DNA of 47,606 bases from an uncultured Allobosea sp. (GCF_945956895.1 NZ_CAMFJF010000029.1:1-47606); one strand, 5' to 3'; counted from the stretch's first letter, positions 1 through 8,999 are shown. Made by a program: numbers and translations. Notes: generated from the letters alone by a model not told the origin.

Positions 1-52
1 GCGGGTCACTTCTCAGTGGAAACCCAGGGTCACTTCTCGGCGGAAATCAACA
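1..52. mobile_element. End of a probable IS21-like insertion sequence
   Basis: Two tandem copies of GGGTCACTTCTC followed by a related tail lie at 3-26 and 27-52, and the second copy ends in CAACA at 52. Repeated terminal motifs and a CA end are typical of IS21-family elements, so this is read as the terminus of an element whose body lies left of the window. The adjacent autotransporter reading frame runs into it and stops at the GAGAAGTGA created by the element. The transposase genes are not visible, so the family is an inference. Confidence 0.55.
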
Positions 53-3000
53 GCGCCATCGCAGGAGCAGCCGTATGTACCTCGCCCGAGAGGCTGTTCA
101 CCGCGGCCGGAATCGCGGCCGCCGGCAGGTTGTAGATCCCGAACAGCGAGGATGGGTCGCCGCCATTTTCCACGGCCGTGTCGATCGAGCGTGCGATGGC
201 ATAGGCATTGCGCGGATGGGTCACGCCGAGCGTCGGCGAGCCGGGGGGCCCAGGAATTCCAGGCGTCAGAGGCCTCGGCGCCAATGTCAGCAATACGTCG
301 TTCGCGGTATAGCTCACCGTCGTGGTCACGCCGTCGCCGAAGGTTCCGGTCGTATCCACCGGGCTGAACGTGCCCGTTCGTCCACCTGCCGCCGAGAGCA
401 GCGTATAGGCACTGTTGAACACATAGGCACCGCCGAGCGGCGCCAGCCGCAACGTGCCCGCCAAGGCGGCCGTGCCGGTCACGTTGACACGGTCCGCATT
501 CGCACCCTGGATTTCGGCGAGATAGATCGAGCCGGGGTTGAAGGTCAGGTTGCCGTTGACCGTCAGCGTGCCCGGCGAATTGCCGGGCGAGAGCGTGCCG
601 CCGTTGAGCACTGTCGTCGGAACCACGCCGGTGCCGCCGAGCGCAGCGCCGGCCGCAACCGTCACGCCGGAGGAGGACGCGATCGAGCCGTTCACGATCA
701 GCGAGCCGGCATTCACCGTCGTCGCGCCGGTATAGCCGTTCGTTCCGGCCAGGGTGAACGCGCCCGTGCCGATCTTGGTGAGGGAGCCCTCGCCATTGGG
801 GCCGAGATTGCCGCTGAAGACGGTGCTTGTGTGGTTTCCACCCGTCGTCAGCATCATGCCCGGGTCGAGCCAAACGCCCGTGCCCGCCGTGCCGGCGAGC
901 GAGCCGATCGATTGGCCGGCTGTCAAAGACAACAGCGAGCCGGCGCCGGTCAGGCTGACGGCCACCGTGGGAGACAGGGCGCTGGGCCCGCCGACGCTGA
1001 GATGCGCGCCGTTGGAGATGTTGACCGCGGCTGAGTTGAGGAGGCTGCCGCCGGTCCCGATCCTCATGAACCCGGAAGCGACATTCGTCGCACCCGAATA
1101 GGTGTTGGTGCCATTGAGCTCGAAAATGCCGGACCCTGTCTTGGTCAGGCCGCCCGCACCGGAAATGCTGCCCCAATAAGCAGTATTGCCGGCGTTATCG
1201 ACGGTCAGCGTCGCACTGCCGAGAGCGACGTCCGTACCGGGATTCCCCGCCAATCCCTTCACGGTCTGATCGTAGCCGTTGAGGTCCCAGCTACCTGCAA
1301 TGAGCTGGAGGCCGGCCGAAGCGGTCAAGGCGTTGGCCACGCCCATGCGCAAGGTGCCGGCGTTGATGGTGGTCATGCCGGTGTAGCTCTGCGCCCTCGT
1401 CAAAGTGAGGCCGCCGCCAGCCGCTCCGGTCAAGGTGAAGCTGCCATCCCCCGAGATCGTCCCGGAATAGATGCCACCCGTCCCCTGGACGAAGACGACG
1501 CCGCGCGTGCCCACCCCCGTATCGAAGGCGAGATCGCCGGCCATGCTGGAGGAATTGCCACTTAGAATCCCCTCTCGGATGGCCCAGTTCTGGTTGCCCG
1601 CGCCCGACAGCGTCCACGTCGACGAACCCGTCTTCTCGCAAGCCGTGAAGCCGGTATGCGAGTTCACAAGGTTGCCGATATTGACGCTGCCATCCGCGGC
1701 GCCGCCCAGCGCCAGCACATTGTTGGCGCCACCGCCCTGGACCACGACATCGCCGTCGGTCCTCGCGCCCGCCCGGATCTCGAAGCGGTTGTTGCTGCCG
1801 AAGAGCTCGACCGCATTGGCGCGCGTCACGCCGTCGCCGGACAGCCCACCCGCGATCAACCCTGAGTTGACGATCGAGATGCCGCCGCTCGCCGCGCCGA
1901 CGATGCCGGCACCGCCAACGCCGTGGCTGCTGGAAACGGCGATGCCGCCATTGCCGCCGGAAATCGCTCCGGCATTGTCCAGGCTGGCGGTCTGGCCGTC
2001 CCGGAAGACGATGCCGGCCCCGCCAACGCCCGCGACATAGACAGGGTTGTTATCGGACTGGTTACCGCCCGCTCCGCCTGTGATGGTGCCGCTCGCCGTG
2101 TTGGCGATCGAGCCGCCCCAGGCTTCCAAGCCGGCGCCGCCTCGGCCGTAGCCAGTCCCGCCTGCGTTCGAGTCGCCTCCCTTGCCGCCTGCGATCGCGG
2201 CCCGATTGTCGATGATGCCGAGATTGCTCAGCACACCGGCACCGCCGGAGCCGGCCCAGGCCCACCCCCCGCCCGCGCCGCCGGTGATCGAGCCGGCTTG
2301 GTGGGACAAGCTGCCGCCATTGTACAGGAACAGTCCGGCGCCGCCGTGCCCGCCCTCATATTCGTTACTGCCCTGGCCGCCGGCAATGACGCTGGTGCCG
2401 CCCGCTCCGGCCGCGACGGTGATCGTGCCGCCGTTCAGCAGCACCAGCCCGGCGCCGCCGCCGCCAGCGCCCGCACCGCCTCCGCCCGCGCCGCCCGAGA
2501 CAGCGAACCCGTTCGTATTCATGGTGACGCCGGCACCCGTCAGGATGAGGCCGCCACCGCCACCGCCACCGCCGCCACTGCCCGCTGGGGAGCCGCCAAA
2601 GGACCCGGTCGCTCCTGTGCCACCAGCATAAGCCGAGCCGAGGGAGAGCGGAGAGGTTGTCGTGAGGAGGTTGCCGCCGCCGCCGGCTCCGCCCGCTCCG
2701 CCATTGCTGGGGAATCCGGGATCATAACCGCCATGGCCGCCGCCGCCACCGCCACCGGCAGCCAGGTCATTGGGAGCGCCCGGCGCCCCGCCTGCTCCGC
2801 CGGACCCACCGACGTCATTGGCGCCGGCACTCCCAGCCGTGGCCGATCCACCGGGCGTCTGTGCTGCCGAACCACCATCGCCCCCCGAAATGCCGGCGCT
2901 GCGGTCGCCGCTCCCGCCTCCGCCGCCCGCGATGCCGCCGAGCCCGAAGGCGTTGCCAGAGCCGTTGCCGCCGCCCTGGGTGATCTGCTGCGCAGTCACG

Positions 3001-3236
3001 GCTTGCGGCCATAGCGACAATCCCGCTCCAAGCGACAAGGCGAGCACCAGGCAGACCCGGGAGGTCGTCGTGCACAGGTTCCTGCGCCGCCGCGCCAGGG
3101 AATTGGAGAAAGTGCGGATGTCTCCAGCGGCACTGCCGGGAGAGACGGCGTTCGATCCTGGCAGGGAGGTCATCGGCGTCGTGGCGTTGCAGGGTGCGAG
3201 GGAGCACATCGGCAAACCGCGGCTGCGAAGCGTCAT
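30..3236 (-). pseudogene. Truncated autotransporter: passenger without beta-barrel
   Basis: This 1068-aa product is the secreted passenger of a type V autotransporter. The start is ATG at 3236, preceded by AGAGGGG at good spacing. A long N-region with RRRR leads into a hydrophobic signal segment and an AVTAQQ cleavage site near residue 82. The first half is extremely glycine-rich, with recurring GGAGL and NGGTI units. The second half carries at least three autotransporter-associated beta-strand repeats, for example LTKTGSGIFELNGTNTYSG. The usual NSLSGEVH lead-in to the barrel is present (last residues about 1050-1060). About 300 residues of translocator are missing, and the last six codons come from the IS end. 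Without a barrel the passenger should reach the periplasm but not the surface, so the gene is probably inactivated. Confidence 0.8.
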
Positions 3237-3402
3237 CGAACCCCTCTTGCCGGCTACGGGTTCAAGGACCCGCCCGCCCCTCATCTCGCGACATTGTCCG
3301 CGACGCCGCGCTCGGCGCCACGTCGGCAGTTCCGGTTCTCCACCTGACGGAGACCGAAACAAGTCGCTTCAGATTTAGAATCCCGCTACCGGCATGGCCA
3401 CC

Positions 3403-3421
3403 GTTGAATTCAGTTGAATTC
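3403..3421. repeat. Tandem GTTGAATTC pair upstream of autotransporter gene
   Basis: GTTGAATTC occurs at 3403-3411 and again at 3413-3421, one helical turn apart, in the AT-rich leader of the autotransporter gene. It abuts the TTCTnAC motif at 3419-3435. Two copies on the same DNA face suggest a transcription-factor site, but the protein is unknown. Confidence 0.4.
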
Positions 3422-3435
3422 TAACAGATTCTTAC
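3419..3435. promoter_or_regulatory. Candidate response-regulator box (autotransporter side)
   Basis: TTCTAACAGATTCTTAC contains TTCTAAC and TTCTTAC starting exactly 10 bases apart, the geometry of OmpR/PhoB-type direct-repeat sites. A 15/17 match lies at 4196-4212 before the kinase gene. A weak minus-strand -10 candidate, TCTAAA at 3374-3379, lies about 50 bases downstream in the direction of the autotransporter gene, close to the spacing seen at the kinase promoter. The assignment to the neighbouring regulator is an inference. Confidence 0.45.
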
Positions 3436-3491
3436 AAAATATCTGCCGTTGCGGCATGTAACCTTGTATAACTCTGAGTAACAATCGAATT

Positions 3492-4025
3492 TCAAACGAA
3501 GCCGTCGCCGGATAAATTTGGGTAGGCTGTGGCTGACCGCAAGGTGATTTGATACAAATCTCGAGAATCATCGTCGAAATCGAATTTCAGCGCCGGATAT
3601 GCCGGGAGATCCGGTGGCGGGTTGAAATAAATCTGAGAGACGAAATGCAGGACCTCGGAGCCCCTGGTATCGCAGAGGCTATGCCGAAAGCAGAAGCCTC
3701 CACCCGGAAGCCGGCCGCAGTAGCGGGCCGTTACATGCACGGCTCCGCGCGCCCTGATCGACGCCGGTTGCGGCAGCCCGGCTCCGGCGACCACCACGCT
3801 CCGAATCCCGCCCCGGTGAACCCCGCACACCTCGCCGCGCCATTTCACAGCGACGGACCGTGCCGCCATCCGCAACCAGGATTCGGCGATGTCGCCTCCC
3901 GCGTCGACATCACGCGACTGCAGCCGCGCCGAGACGAAGACCTCGTCAGTGGGGACCGACCAGCCGGAGGTCCATGCTTGAAGAAACCTGGACTTGAAGG
4001 CCGCGATCAGCGCGCGAGCGGGCAT
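3492..4025 (-). CDS. Unrecognised 177-aa protein
   Basis: The frame opens with ATG at 4025, seven bases after GGGGGGAG, an excellent ribosome-binding site that supports a real gene. A TTG two codons earlier is in frame but less well placed. The protein begins with a basic stretch (MPARALIAAFKSR), has a tryptophan-containing middle region (ESWLRMAARSVAVKWRGEV), two cysteines in GFCFRHSLC, and ends in a Tyr/Asn/Pro-rich tail. No signal peptide or membrane helix is evident, and I recognise no family. It lies between the autotransporter gene and the two-component pair, with AT-rich DNA on both sides. An overlapping plus-strand frame (3549-4154) has a less natural composition and no ribosome site. 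Confidence 0.45.
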   Translation of the reverse strand: MPARALIAAFKSRFLQAWTSGWSVPTDEVFVSARLQSRDVDAGGDIAESWLRMAARSVAVKWRGEVCGVHRGGIRSVVVAGAGLPQPASIRARGAVHVTARYCGRLPGGGFCFRHSLCDTRGSEVLHFVSQIYFNPPPDLPAYPALKFDFDDDSRDLYQITLRSATAYPNLSGDGFV

Positions 4026-4195
4026 CCGCAATCTCCCCCCAGCGAGATTGATTTTGGCAGGCTTTCTTTTCGCGCTGCGATCGGGCCGCTGCCACGTCGC
4101 GGTCGACCAACCCGGCGGCAGTCAAGAATGCCAACTGTGCTTCTTGTTGAATAAGCCGAATTAGATGAGAATTTCTACTGATGAATGCATTCATA

Positions 4196-4212
4196 TTCTG
4201 ACAGAATCTTAC
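4196..4212. promoter_or_regulatory. Candidate response-regulator box (kinase side)
   Basis: TTCTGACAGAATCTTAC matches the 3419-3435 site at 15 of 17 positions and keeps the 10-base spacing of its half-sites (TTCTGAC and ATCTTAC). Its centre is about 53 bases before the -10 hexamer at 4255, where an activator would act on a promoter with a poor -35. It also lies upstream of the divergent 177-aa gene. Autoregulation by the downstream OmpR-type regulator is inferred. Confidence 0.45.
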
Positions 4213-4254
4213 TTTTCGCCGCCTTTATCGGATTTCTGCAAGTGTTCTAAAGGG

Positions 4255-4260
4255 TATAAT
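4255..4260 (+). promoter_or_regulatory. -10 hexamer of the histidine kinase promoter
   Basis: A perfect TATAAT lies 51 bases before the kinase start codon, in an AT-rich stretch that contrasts with the surrounding GC-rich DNA. No good -35 hexamer is present at 16-18 bases upstream. That is typical of an activator-dependent promoter and fits the candidate regulator box at 4196-4212. Confidence 0.5.
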
Positions 4261-4294
4261 TTTATCTATTATCGAGTATTGGCTTGGAGGGTTC

Positions 4295-4318
4295 ATGAGA
4301 AAGCGGCGAGATGCTTGA
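4295..4318 (+). CDS. Possible 7-codon leader peptide overlapping the kinase start
   Basis: ATG at 4295 follows GGAGG (4286-4290) at four bases and encodes MRKRRDA before TGA at 4316-4318. The kinase ATG (4311) lies inside its last codons and has no well-spaced ribosome site of its own. The short frame may therefore load ribosomes that re-initiate on the kinase. It could also be an accident of the sequence. Confidence 0.3.
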   Translation: MRKRRDA

Positions 4319-5759
4319 TCTCAAAACGGTTCTGATCGTGGCCTTGGCGACTGCAAGCCTGCAGGCGGCCGCCTGGGTCTTCGTATGGCGGGCATGGCGC
4401 CATCTCTACGAGCTCAAGTTTCTCGCCGCAGGCTTCGGGGCCATCGCCCTCGGCCTGCTTCTGATGATCCTCCGCGGCCCGGAGCCGGGTGCCCTGGCCA
4501 TCGTGCTGCACAACACCGTCATCAAGCTTGGGCTCGTCCTGCTTGCGGAGGGATCGGCCCGCTTCCTGGGGCAACCGCGCTACACCTGGATCGGCGTCTC
4601 GCTCCTCGTCTGCCAGATCGCGGTCTGGAGCGCGGCTGTGGCGATCGACACCGACAACATCGCGATCCGCATTCACAGCTCGACGGTCTTCACGGTCATC
4701 ATGATGTCTGTGATGTGCCGGGGTCTCTTGCGGGACAGGACGCAGCCTTCGCTCCTGCGCTGGATCACCATCGGCCTTCTTGTCGAGTATATGGCGGCCA
4801 GCATCCTGCAGAGCGTTACCGAATATCGCCTGCCTGCCGATTTCGACAGCGGCCCGGTCCTGGCCGACCGAAACGCCTGGTATCTGTTGCAGGGCACGCT
4901 TTTTCTGATCGCGTTCTTCACCTGCCTGCTGTTCATGGTCAGCGCGCGACTCTCCGCCGACCTGCGCAGGAACCATGATGCCCTGCTGCGGGAGGTCGAG
5001 GAGCGACGCAAGCTCGAAAGCCGGCTGAATGCCAGCCTCGAGGCCGAGCGCGCCGCGCGGGACGAGCAGGCCGATTTCATGCGCGTCGTCAGCCATGAGT
5101 TCCGCACGCCGCTTGCCATCATCCGCAACGCCGTCGAGATGATCGGCCTCGTCGGCGACAGGTCCCCCGAGGCGACCCGAGAGCGCCTGTCCGGCATTGG
5201 AGAGGCGCTCAACCGCCTCTTCGCCCTGATCGACCGGTTCATGGCGGATGACCGGGAGAATGGCTTTCAGCCGGAGCCGCTGCAACTCGGTGCCCTGATC
5301 GGGGACGTCCGGCTGCATTTCGACATGACGGCGCGCGGTGATCGTCTGCGCTTCGTCGTGGCGGACGAAGCCGCCTCTCTTCATGCCGACCCGGAAATGC
5401 TCGGAACGGTGATGATCAACCTGATCGACAATGCCTTGAAATACGCGCCGGAAGACCCTGCGATCCGCATCGAAGCCCGGGAAGAAGAGGGGGCCGTGGT
5501 GATCCGCGTTCATGACCGGGGCATCGGCATTCCCGGCGACGAGGCGAGCAGGATCGGCCGCCGCTTCTTTCGGGCTTCGAATGCCAAGGCGAGCGCGGGA
5601 ACCGGCCTCGGACTCTATGCTGCGCACAGGTTTCTGGCCTATCACGGCGGAACGTTGCGGCTTGCCCCCAATGGCGGGCAGGGCACGATGGCCGTCGTGC
5701 GCCTGCCTTCGTCGCGTGAGGTCTCTGGCGCCGATCTGCCCGGGGAGACGACAGCGTGA
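4311..5759 (+). CDS. Membrane sensor histidine kinase
   Basis: This 482-aa inner-membrane kinase autophosphorylates on histidine and passes the phosphate to the regulator encoded next. Residues 5 to about 205 form roughly seven hydrophobic segments with no large periplasmic loop, so the signal is probably sensed in or at the membrane. A charged coiled coil (about 210-255) leads to the H-box SHEFRTPL with His262. The ATPase domain has the N-box NLIDNALKYA (370-379), G1 DRGIGIP (402-408), the F-box RRFFRA and G2 GTGLGL (about 430). No earlier in-frame start exists because a TGA lies five codons upstream. Its stop overlaps the regulator start in TGATG, so the two are translationally coupled. The signal is unknown. 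Confidence 0.93.
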   Translation: MLDLKTVLIVALATASLQAAAWVFVWRAWRHLYELKFLAAGFGAIALGLLLMILRGPEPGALAIVLHNTVIKLGLVLLAEGSARFLGQPRYTWIGVSLLVCQIAVWSAAVAIDTDNIAIRIHSSTVFTVIMMSVMCRGLLRDRTQPSLLRWITIGLLVEYMAASILQSVTEYRLPADFDSGPVLADRNAWYLLQGTLFLIAFFTCLLFMVSARLSADLRRNHDALLREVEERRKLESRLNASLEAERAARDEQADFMRVVSHEFRTPLAIIRNAVEMIGLVGDRSPEATRERLSGIGEALNRLFALIDRFMADDRENGFQPEPLQLGALIGDVRLHFDMTARGDRLRFVVADEAASLHADPEMLGTVMINLIDNALKYAPEDPAIRIEAREEEGAVVIRVHDRGIGIPGDEASRIGRRFFRASNAKASAGTGLGLYAAHRFLAYHGGTLRLAPNGGQGTMAVVRLPSSREVSGADLPGETTA

Positions 5760-6448
5760 TGCATATTCTGATCGTCGAGGACGAAACCAGGCTGCGCAAG
5801 GATCTGGTCGATTTCCTGGGGCTGTGCGGGTTCGCGGCCAGCGGTGTCGGCACGGCGTATGAGCTGCAGCAGACCCTGGAGGAAGGCCCCGCGCCGGACG
5901 TCATCATCCTCGATGTCGGGCTGCCGGACGGCAACGGTTTCGAGCTTGCGAGCCAGATCCGCAGAACCCATCGCTGCGGCATCATCATGCTGACGGCGCT
6001 CGGCGACAGCGACGACCGCATTCGTGGCTTCGAGAGCGGCGCCGATATCTATCTCGTCAAGCACAGCACGCTGCGCGAGATCGAGGCCGCGACCCGCAGC
6101 CTGCTGCGGCGAAACGGATCCCTGCCGACGCCTGCGAACAGCCAAGGCGATCGATGGGTGCTCGACGGCACGAACTGGTTCCTGACCGCCCCCAATCACC
6201 GCTCGCTAAAACTGACCGCGACCGAGTACGCTTTCATGAGCGCGCTGTGCAGCCGCGGTGGCACCTGCCAGCGCGAAGACCTGATGGAGACGCTCGCCCG
6301 CCCCAGGTCGAGTTTCGGCAACCGTCACCTCGACGCCATCGTCAGCCGGCTGCGGCGCAAGATCGAGGACAGCACCAGCCTGCCGGCACCGATCAAGGTC
6401 GTTTACGGCGTCGGCTACACCTTCACGGCGACAACCATTGTGGAATGA
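5759..6448 (+). CDS. OmpR/PhoB-type response regulator
   Basis: This 229-aa regulator has an N-terminal receiver domain with the acidic pair at Asp8, phospho-acceptor Asp52 (ILDVGLPDG), Thr79 and Lys101. The C-terminal half is a winged-helix DNA-binding domain (TATEYAFMSALCSRGG ... VSRLRRKIE ... GVGYTF). The start ATG overlaps the kinase stop by one base; a GTG one codon earlier is also possible. Proteins of this class bind tandem half-sites 10-11 bases apart, matching the TTCTnAC pairs upstream of the kinase and the autotransporter gene. A strong terminator follows at 6544. Target genes are predicted, not shown. Confidence 0.93.
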   Translation: MHILIVEDETRLRKDLVDFLGLCGFAASGVGTAYELQQTLEEGPAPDVIILDVGLPDGNGFELASQIRRTHRCGIIMLTALGDSDDRIRGFESGADIYLVKHSTLREIEAATRSLLRRNGSLPTPANSQGDRWVLDGTNWFLTAPNHRSLKLTATEYAFMSALCSRGGTCQREDLMETLARPRSSFGNRHLDAIVSRLRRKIEDSTSLPAPIKVVYGVGYTFTATTIVE

Positions 6449-6543
6449 GCATCCATGGAACGGTTGCGGGTGTCCGTATCGGCCGTGCGGGTTGACCGCG
6501 CTCCTTCGCCCCTCCAGGCCATCTCAGGACTTGAGAAGCATCC

Positions 6544-6575
6544 AAGCGCCGGGCCTGCCGGCGCTTTTTGTTTTT
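6544..6575 (+). terminator. Rho-independent terminator of the two-component operon
   Basis: A perfect 9-bp stem (AAGCGCCGG with CCGGCGCTT), a five-base loop and a T-rich tail lie about 95 bases after the regulator stop. Confidence 0.8.
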
Positions 6576-6622
6576 CCAGGCCTTCTCACGCCATCGCCGG
6601 GAGCTCTCGGCTTCAAACGCAA

Positions 6623-6644
6623 GAGGGCGCCCCGTGGCGCCCTC
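6623..6644 (-). terminator. Hairpin after the MFS gene
   Basis: A 9-bp stem around GAGGGCGCC lies 35 bases past the end of the minus-strand MFS gene. The following minus-strand sequence, CTTGCGTTT, is only moderately T-rich, so termination may be partial. Confidence 0.5.
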
Positions 6645-6678
6645 CTGATGTGTTCGCGGCTGTTTGCGTCCTGTCGGC

Positions 6679-7911
6679 TCATTCCAGCTCAGCGCCGCGC
6701 TTCTCGGGGATGAGGAGCCACATGGCGATCAGGTCGAGGATGTAGAGGGTGGCGAGCAGGGCGATCGCGGTCTGGAAGCCGTAGGCGGCTGCGATCGCAC
6801 CGACCACGACCGGGCCGAAGCCGCCGACGCCGCGGCCGATATTGAACAGCACGTTCTGGGCGGTGGCGCGCGCCGCGGTCGGGAAGAGCTCGCTGATCAG
6901 CGCGCCATAGCCGCCGAGCATGCCGTTGACGAAGAAACCCATCACCGCGCCGCCGACGAGAAGCTGGAACGGGTCGGTCAGGCGCGAATAGACCATCACC
7001 ATCACCGCGGCGCCGATCATGTAGCCGAAGAAGGCCGGGCGACGCCCGATCCGGTCGGCGATATGGCCGAAGGCGAAGATGCCGAGCGCCATGCCGCCGA
7101 TGGTCACCGCCGTCCAGATCGCCGACTGGGTCAGCGCAAAGCCGAACCGCGTGGCGAGATAGTTCGGCAGCCAGATCATCACCCCGTAATAGCCGAAGTT
7201 CTGGACCGAGCAGAGGATGACCATGCCGAGGCTGAGCTTGGCAGTCTCACGGTCCTTGACCAGCAGGCGCAGTGCCGATTGCTTCGGTCGATCCTTCGAG
7301 CGGGCGACGAAGACCTCGGGTTCGTGCAGGGATTGGCGGATGAAATAGGCGGCGACCGCCGGCAGAATGCCGATGGCGAACATGCCGCGCCAGCCGATCG
7401 AGGGCAGCAGCAGCGGGGTGGCGAGCGCGGCGGCGAGCACGCCGACCTGCCAGCCGAGCCCGACATAGGAGGAGGCACGCGCCCGCTTCGAGGCCGGCCA
7501 GGCCTCGGCAACCAGCGCCATGCCGATGCCGAACTCGCCGCCGAGACCGAGGCCGGCGATGGTGCGGTAGAGCAGCAGGTCCCAGTAACCCTGTGCGAGC
7601 GCGCACATGCCGGTGAAGACGGCGAAGAGGACGATCGTCCAGGTCAGGACGCGGACACGGCCGATGCGGTCGGAGAGCATGCCGAAGCCGATGCCGCCGA
7701 GCACGGCACCGACCAGCGTCGCGGTGACCAGCGAAGCGGCCTGTGCCTGGCTGAGCTGGAGATCGGCCGAGATCGCGCGCAGCATGAAGCCGAGGATCAG
7801 CAGGTCGAACCCGTCCATGGCATAGCCGATGGCAGCACCCCACAAGGCCTTGCGCGCCTTGTCGTCCACCTCGGTCGGCGCAGCGGCGGCCGCTGCCTGA
7901 AGATTGCTCAT
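6679..7911 (-). CDS. MFS transporter, aromatic acid/H+ symporter-like
   Basis: A 410-aa, 12-helix major facilitator. The start is ATG at 7911 with AAGGGG upstream; the longer frame to 8085 has an implausible hydrophilic extension. Helix 1 has YAMDGFDLLILGF, the DGFD motif of the aromatic-acid and sialate symporter branch. The loop between helices 2 and 3 has GMLSDRIGRVRVL, and helix 4 has RTIAGLGLGGEFGIGMALVAE. A second GHIADRIGRRP motif starts the C-half. The likely role is proton-driven uptake of a carboxylic acid across the inner membrane. The substrate cannot be assigned. No catabolic gene is adjacent. Confidence 0.85.
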   Translation of the reverse strand: MSNLQAAAAAAPTEVDDKARKALWGAAIGYAMDGFDLLILGFMLRAISADLQLSQAQAASLVTATLVGAVLGGIGFGMLSDRIGRVRVLTWTIVLFAVFTGMCALAQGYWDLLLYRTIAGLGLGGEFGIGMALVAEAWPASKRARASSYVGLGWQVGVLAAALATPLLLPSIGWRGMFAIGILPAVAAYFIRQSLHEPEVFVARSKDRPKQSALRLLVKDRETAKLSLGMVILCSVQNFGYYGVMIWLPNYLATRFGFALTQSAIWTAVTIGGMALGIFAFGHIADRIGRRPAFFGYMIGAAVMVMVYSRLTDPFQLLVGGAVMGFFVNGMLGGYGALISELFPTAARATAQNVLFNIGRGVGGFGPVVVGAIAAAYGFQTAIALLATLYILDLIAMWLLIPEKRGAELE

Positions 7912-8285
7912 GGTGAAAGCCCCTTGCTGCTGCTCCGGCCAAGCCCCGCGGAGCGACGGTGCCGGCATGGCATCGTCGAAATTCGGATCATTTCGCATCT
8001 CATGTGGTTTGAGCCGGCGCAACGATCGCCGGTGAGTCAGCCTGTGGATGTCGTGGGAAACGCGACAGCGGTCGTTTTTCGGCAACGCCGGGGGATCCTG
8101 CGGCCTGATCGGCGATAGAGGGCCATGGATGGTGGAATAGGTGCGCCAGCCGTGGTGAAAATCGCTCGGTGGAGGGATTGACCTGTCGGGCGAGGGCGAT
8201 CAGAAGGGGCCGTTTGCCAATTCGACCAGCCCCTGCGCCCTTGCCGTTCCCGGCGAGCGGCGTCGCTCAGCCCGGAGACACCGCC
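7912..8285. other. Divergent intergenic region MFS/pyrE
   Basis: These 374 bases separate two divergent genes and hold no convincing frame. A 6-bp hairpin (CCGGCG/CGCCGG) lies at 8014-8032, in the leader of the MFS transcript. A TTGACC at 8178-8183 could be a -35 element for pyrE, but no good -10 follows. None of the repeats found elsewhere in the window is present here. Confidence 0.4.
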
Positions 8286-8999
8286 ATGTCCAACCTGTTC
8301 ACCCCCACCGACAGGACGGTGATCGCGCGTGAAGCGGCCAAGATGCTGCTCGAGATCAAGGCGGTGCATTTCTACAGCGACAAGCCCTTCTTTTTCACCT
8401 CGGGCTGGGCAAGCCCGGTCTATATCGACTGCCGCAAGATCATCTCCTATCCGCGCCTGCGCTCGACGCTGATCGATTTCGCGGCGACGACGATCGTGCG
8501 CGATATCGGCTACGAGTCGCTCGACATCATCGCCGGCGGCGAGACGGCGGGCATCCCCTTCGCCGCCTGGATCTCCGACCGCCTCTCGCTGCCGATGCAG
8601 TATGTTCGCAAGAAGCCGAAGGGTTTTGGCCGCAATGCCCAGATCGAGGGCTCGGTGGTCGAGGGCGCGCGCACGCTGCTGGTCGAGGACCTCGCGACGG
8701 ACGGGCGCAGCAAGGTCAATTTCGCCGAGGCGCTGCGCAATGCCGGTGCCGACGTGCAGCACTGCTTCGTGCTGTTCTACTACGACATCTTCCCGAAGAG
8801 CCGTGAGCTGATGACCGAGATCGGCATCAACCTGCACTATCTCACGACCTGGTGGGACGTGCTCGCCGTCGCCAAGGACAGCGGCCATTTCGAGCCGAAG
8901 ATCCTGGCCGAGGTCGAGAGCTTCCTGAACGACCCGGCGACCTGGTCGGCCAAGCATGGCGGCATCTCGGCCTTCGGCGAGGAAAAGAAGCCGGCCTGA
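8286..8999 (+). CDS. pyrE: Orotate phosphoribosyltransferase
   Basis: A 237-aa enzyme of pyrimidine synthesis that joins orotate to PRPP, giving OMP. The start is ATG at 8286, with GGAG eight bases upstream. The substrate-binding segment [18 protein letters not shown] (about residues 36-53) and the PRPP loop [14 protein letters not shown] are visible. The loop differs from the common VDDVITTGTS form but is usual in this longer alphaproteobacterial branch. The protein is cytoplasmic and stands alone. A large inverted repeat follows the stop and may act as its 3' hairpin. Confidence 0.93.
   Translation: MSNLFTPTDRTVIAREAAKMLLEIKAVHFYSDKPFFFTSGWASPVYIDCRKIISYPRLRSTLIDFAATTIVRDIGYESLDIIAGGETAGIPFAAWISDRLSLPMQYVRKKPKGFGRNAQIEGSVVEGARTLLVEDLATDGRSKVNFAEALRNAGADVQHCFVLFYYDIFPKSRELMTEIGINLHYLTTWWDVLAVAKDSGHFEPKILAEVESFLNDPATWSAKHGGISAFGEEKKPA

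Noticed and set aside
2400..2960. Clustered GGC/CCG triplets as a DNA satellite or CRISPR-like array
   Set aside because: The periodicity follows from Gly-rich codons of the passenger; there are no regular spacers or identical direct repeats.
1471..3378. Pro/Ala-rich plus-strand frames opposite the autotransporter gene
   Set aside because: They mirror the glycine-rich passenger (GGC/GGT against GCC/ACC) and carry no independent signal.
3549..4154. 201-codon plus-strand frame opposite the 177-aa gene
   Set aside because: No ribosome site and Pro/Arg-rich composition; the minus frame has a strong GGGGGGAG ribosome site.
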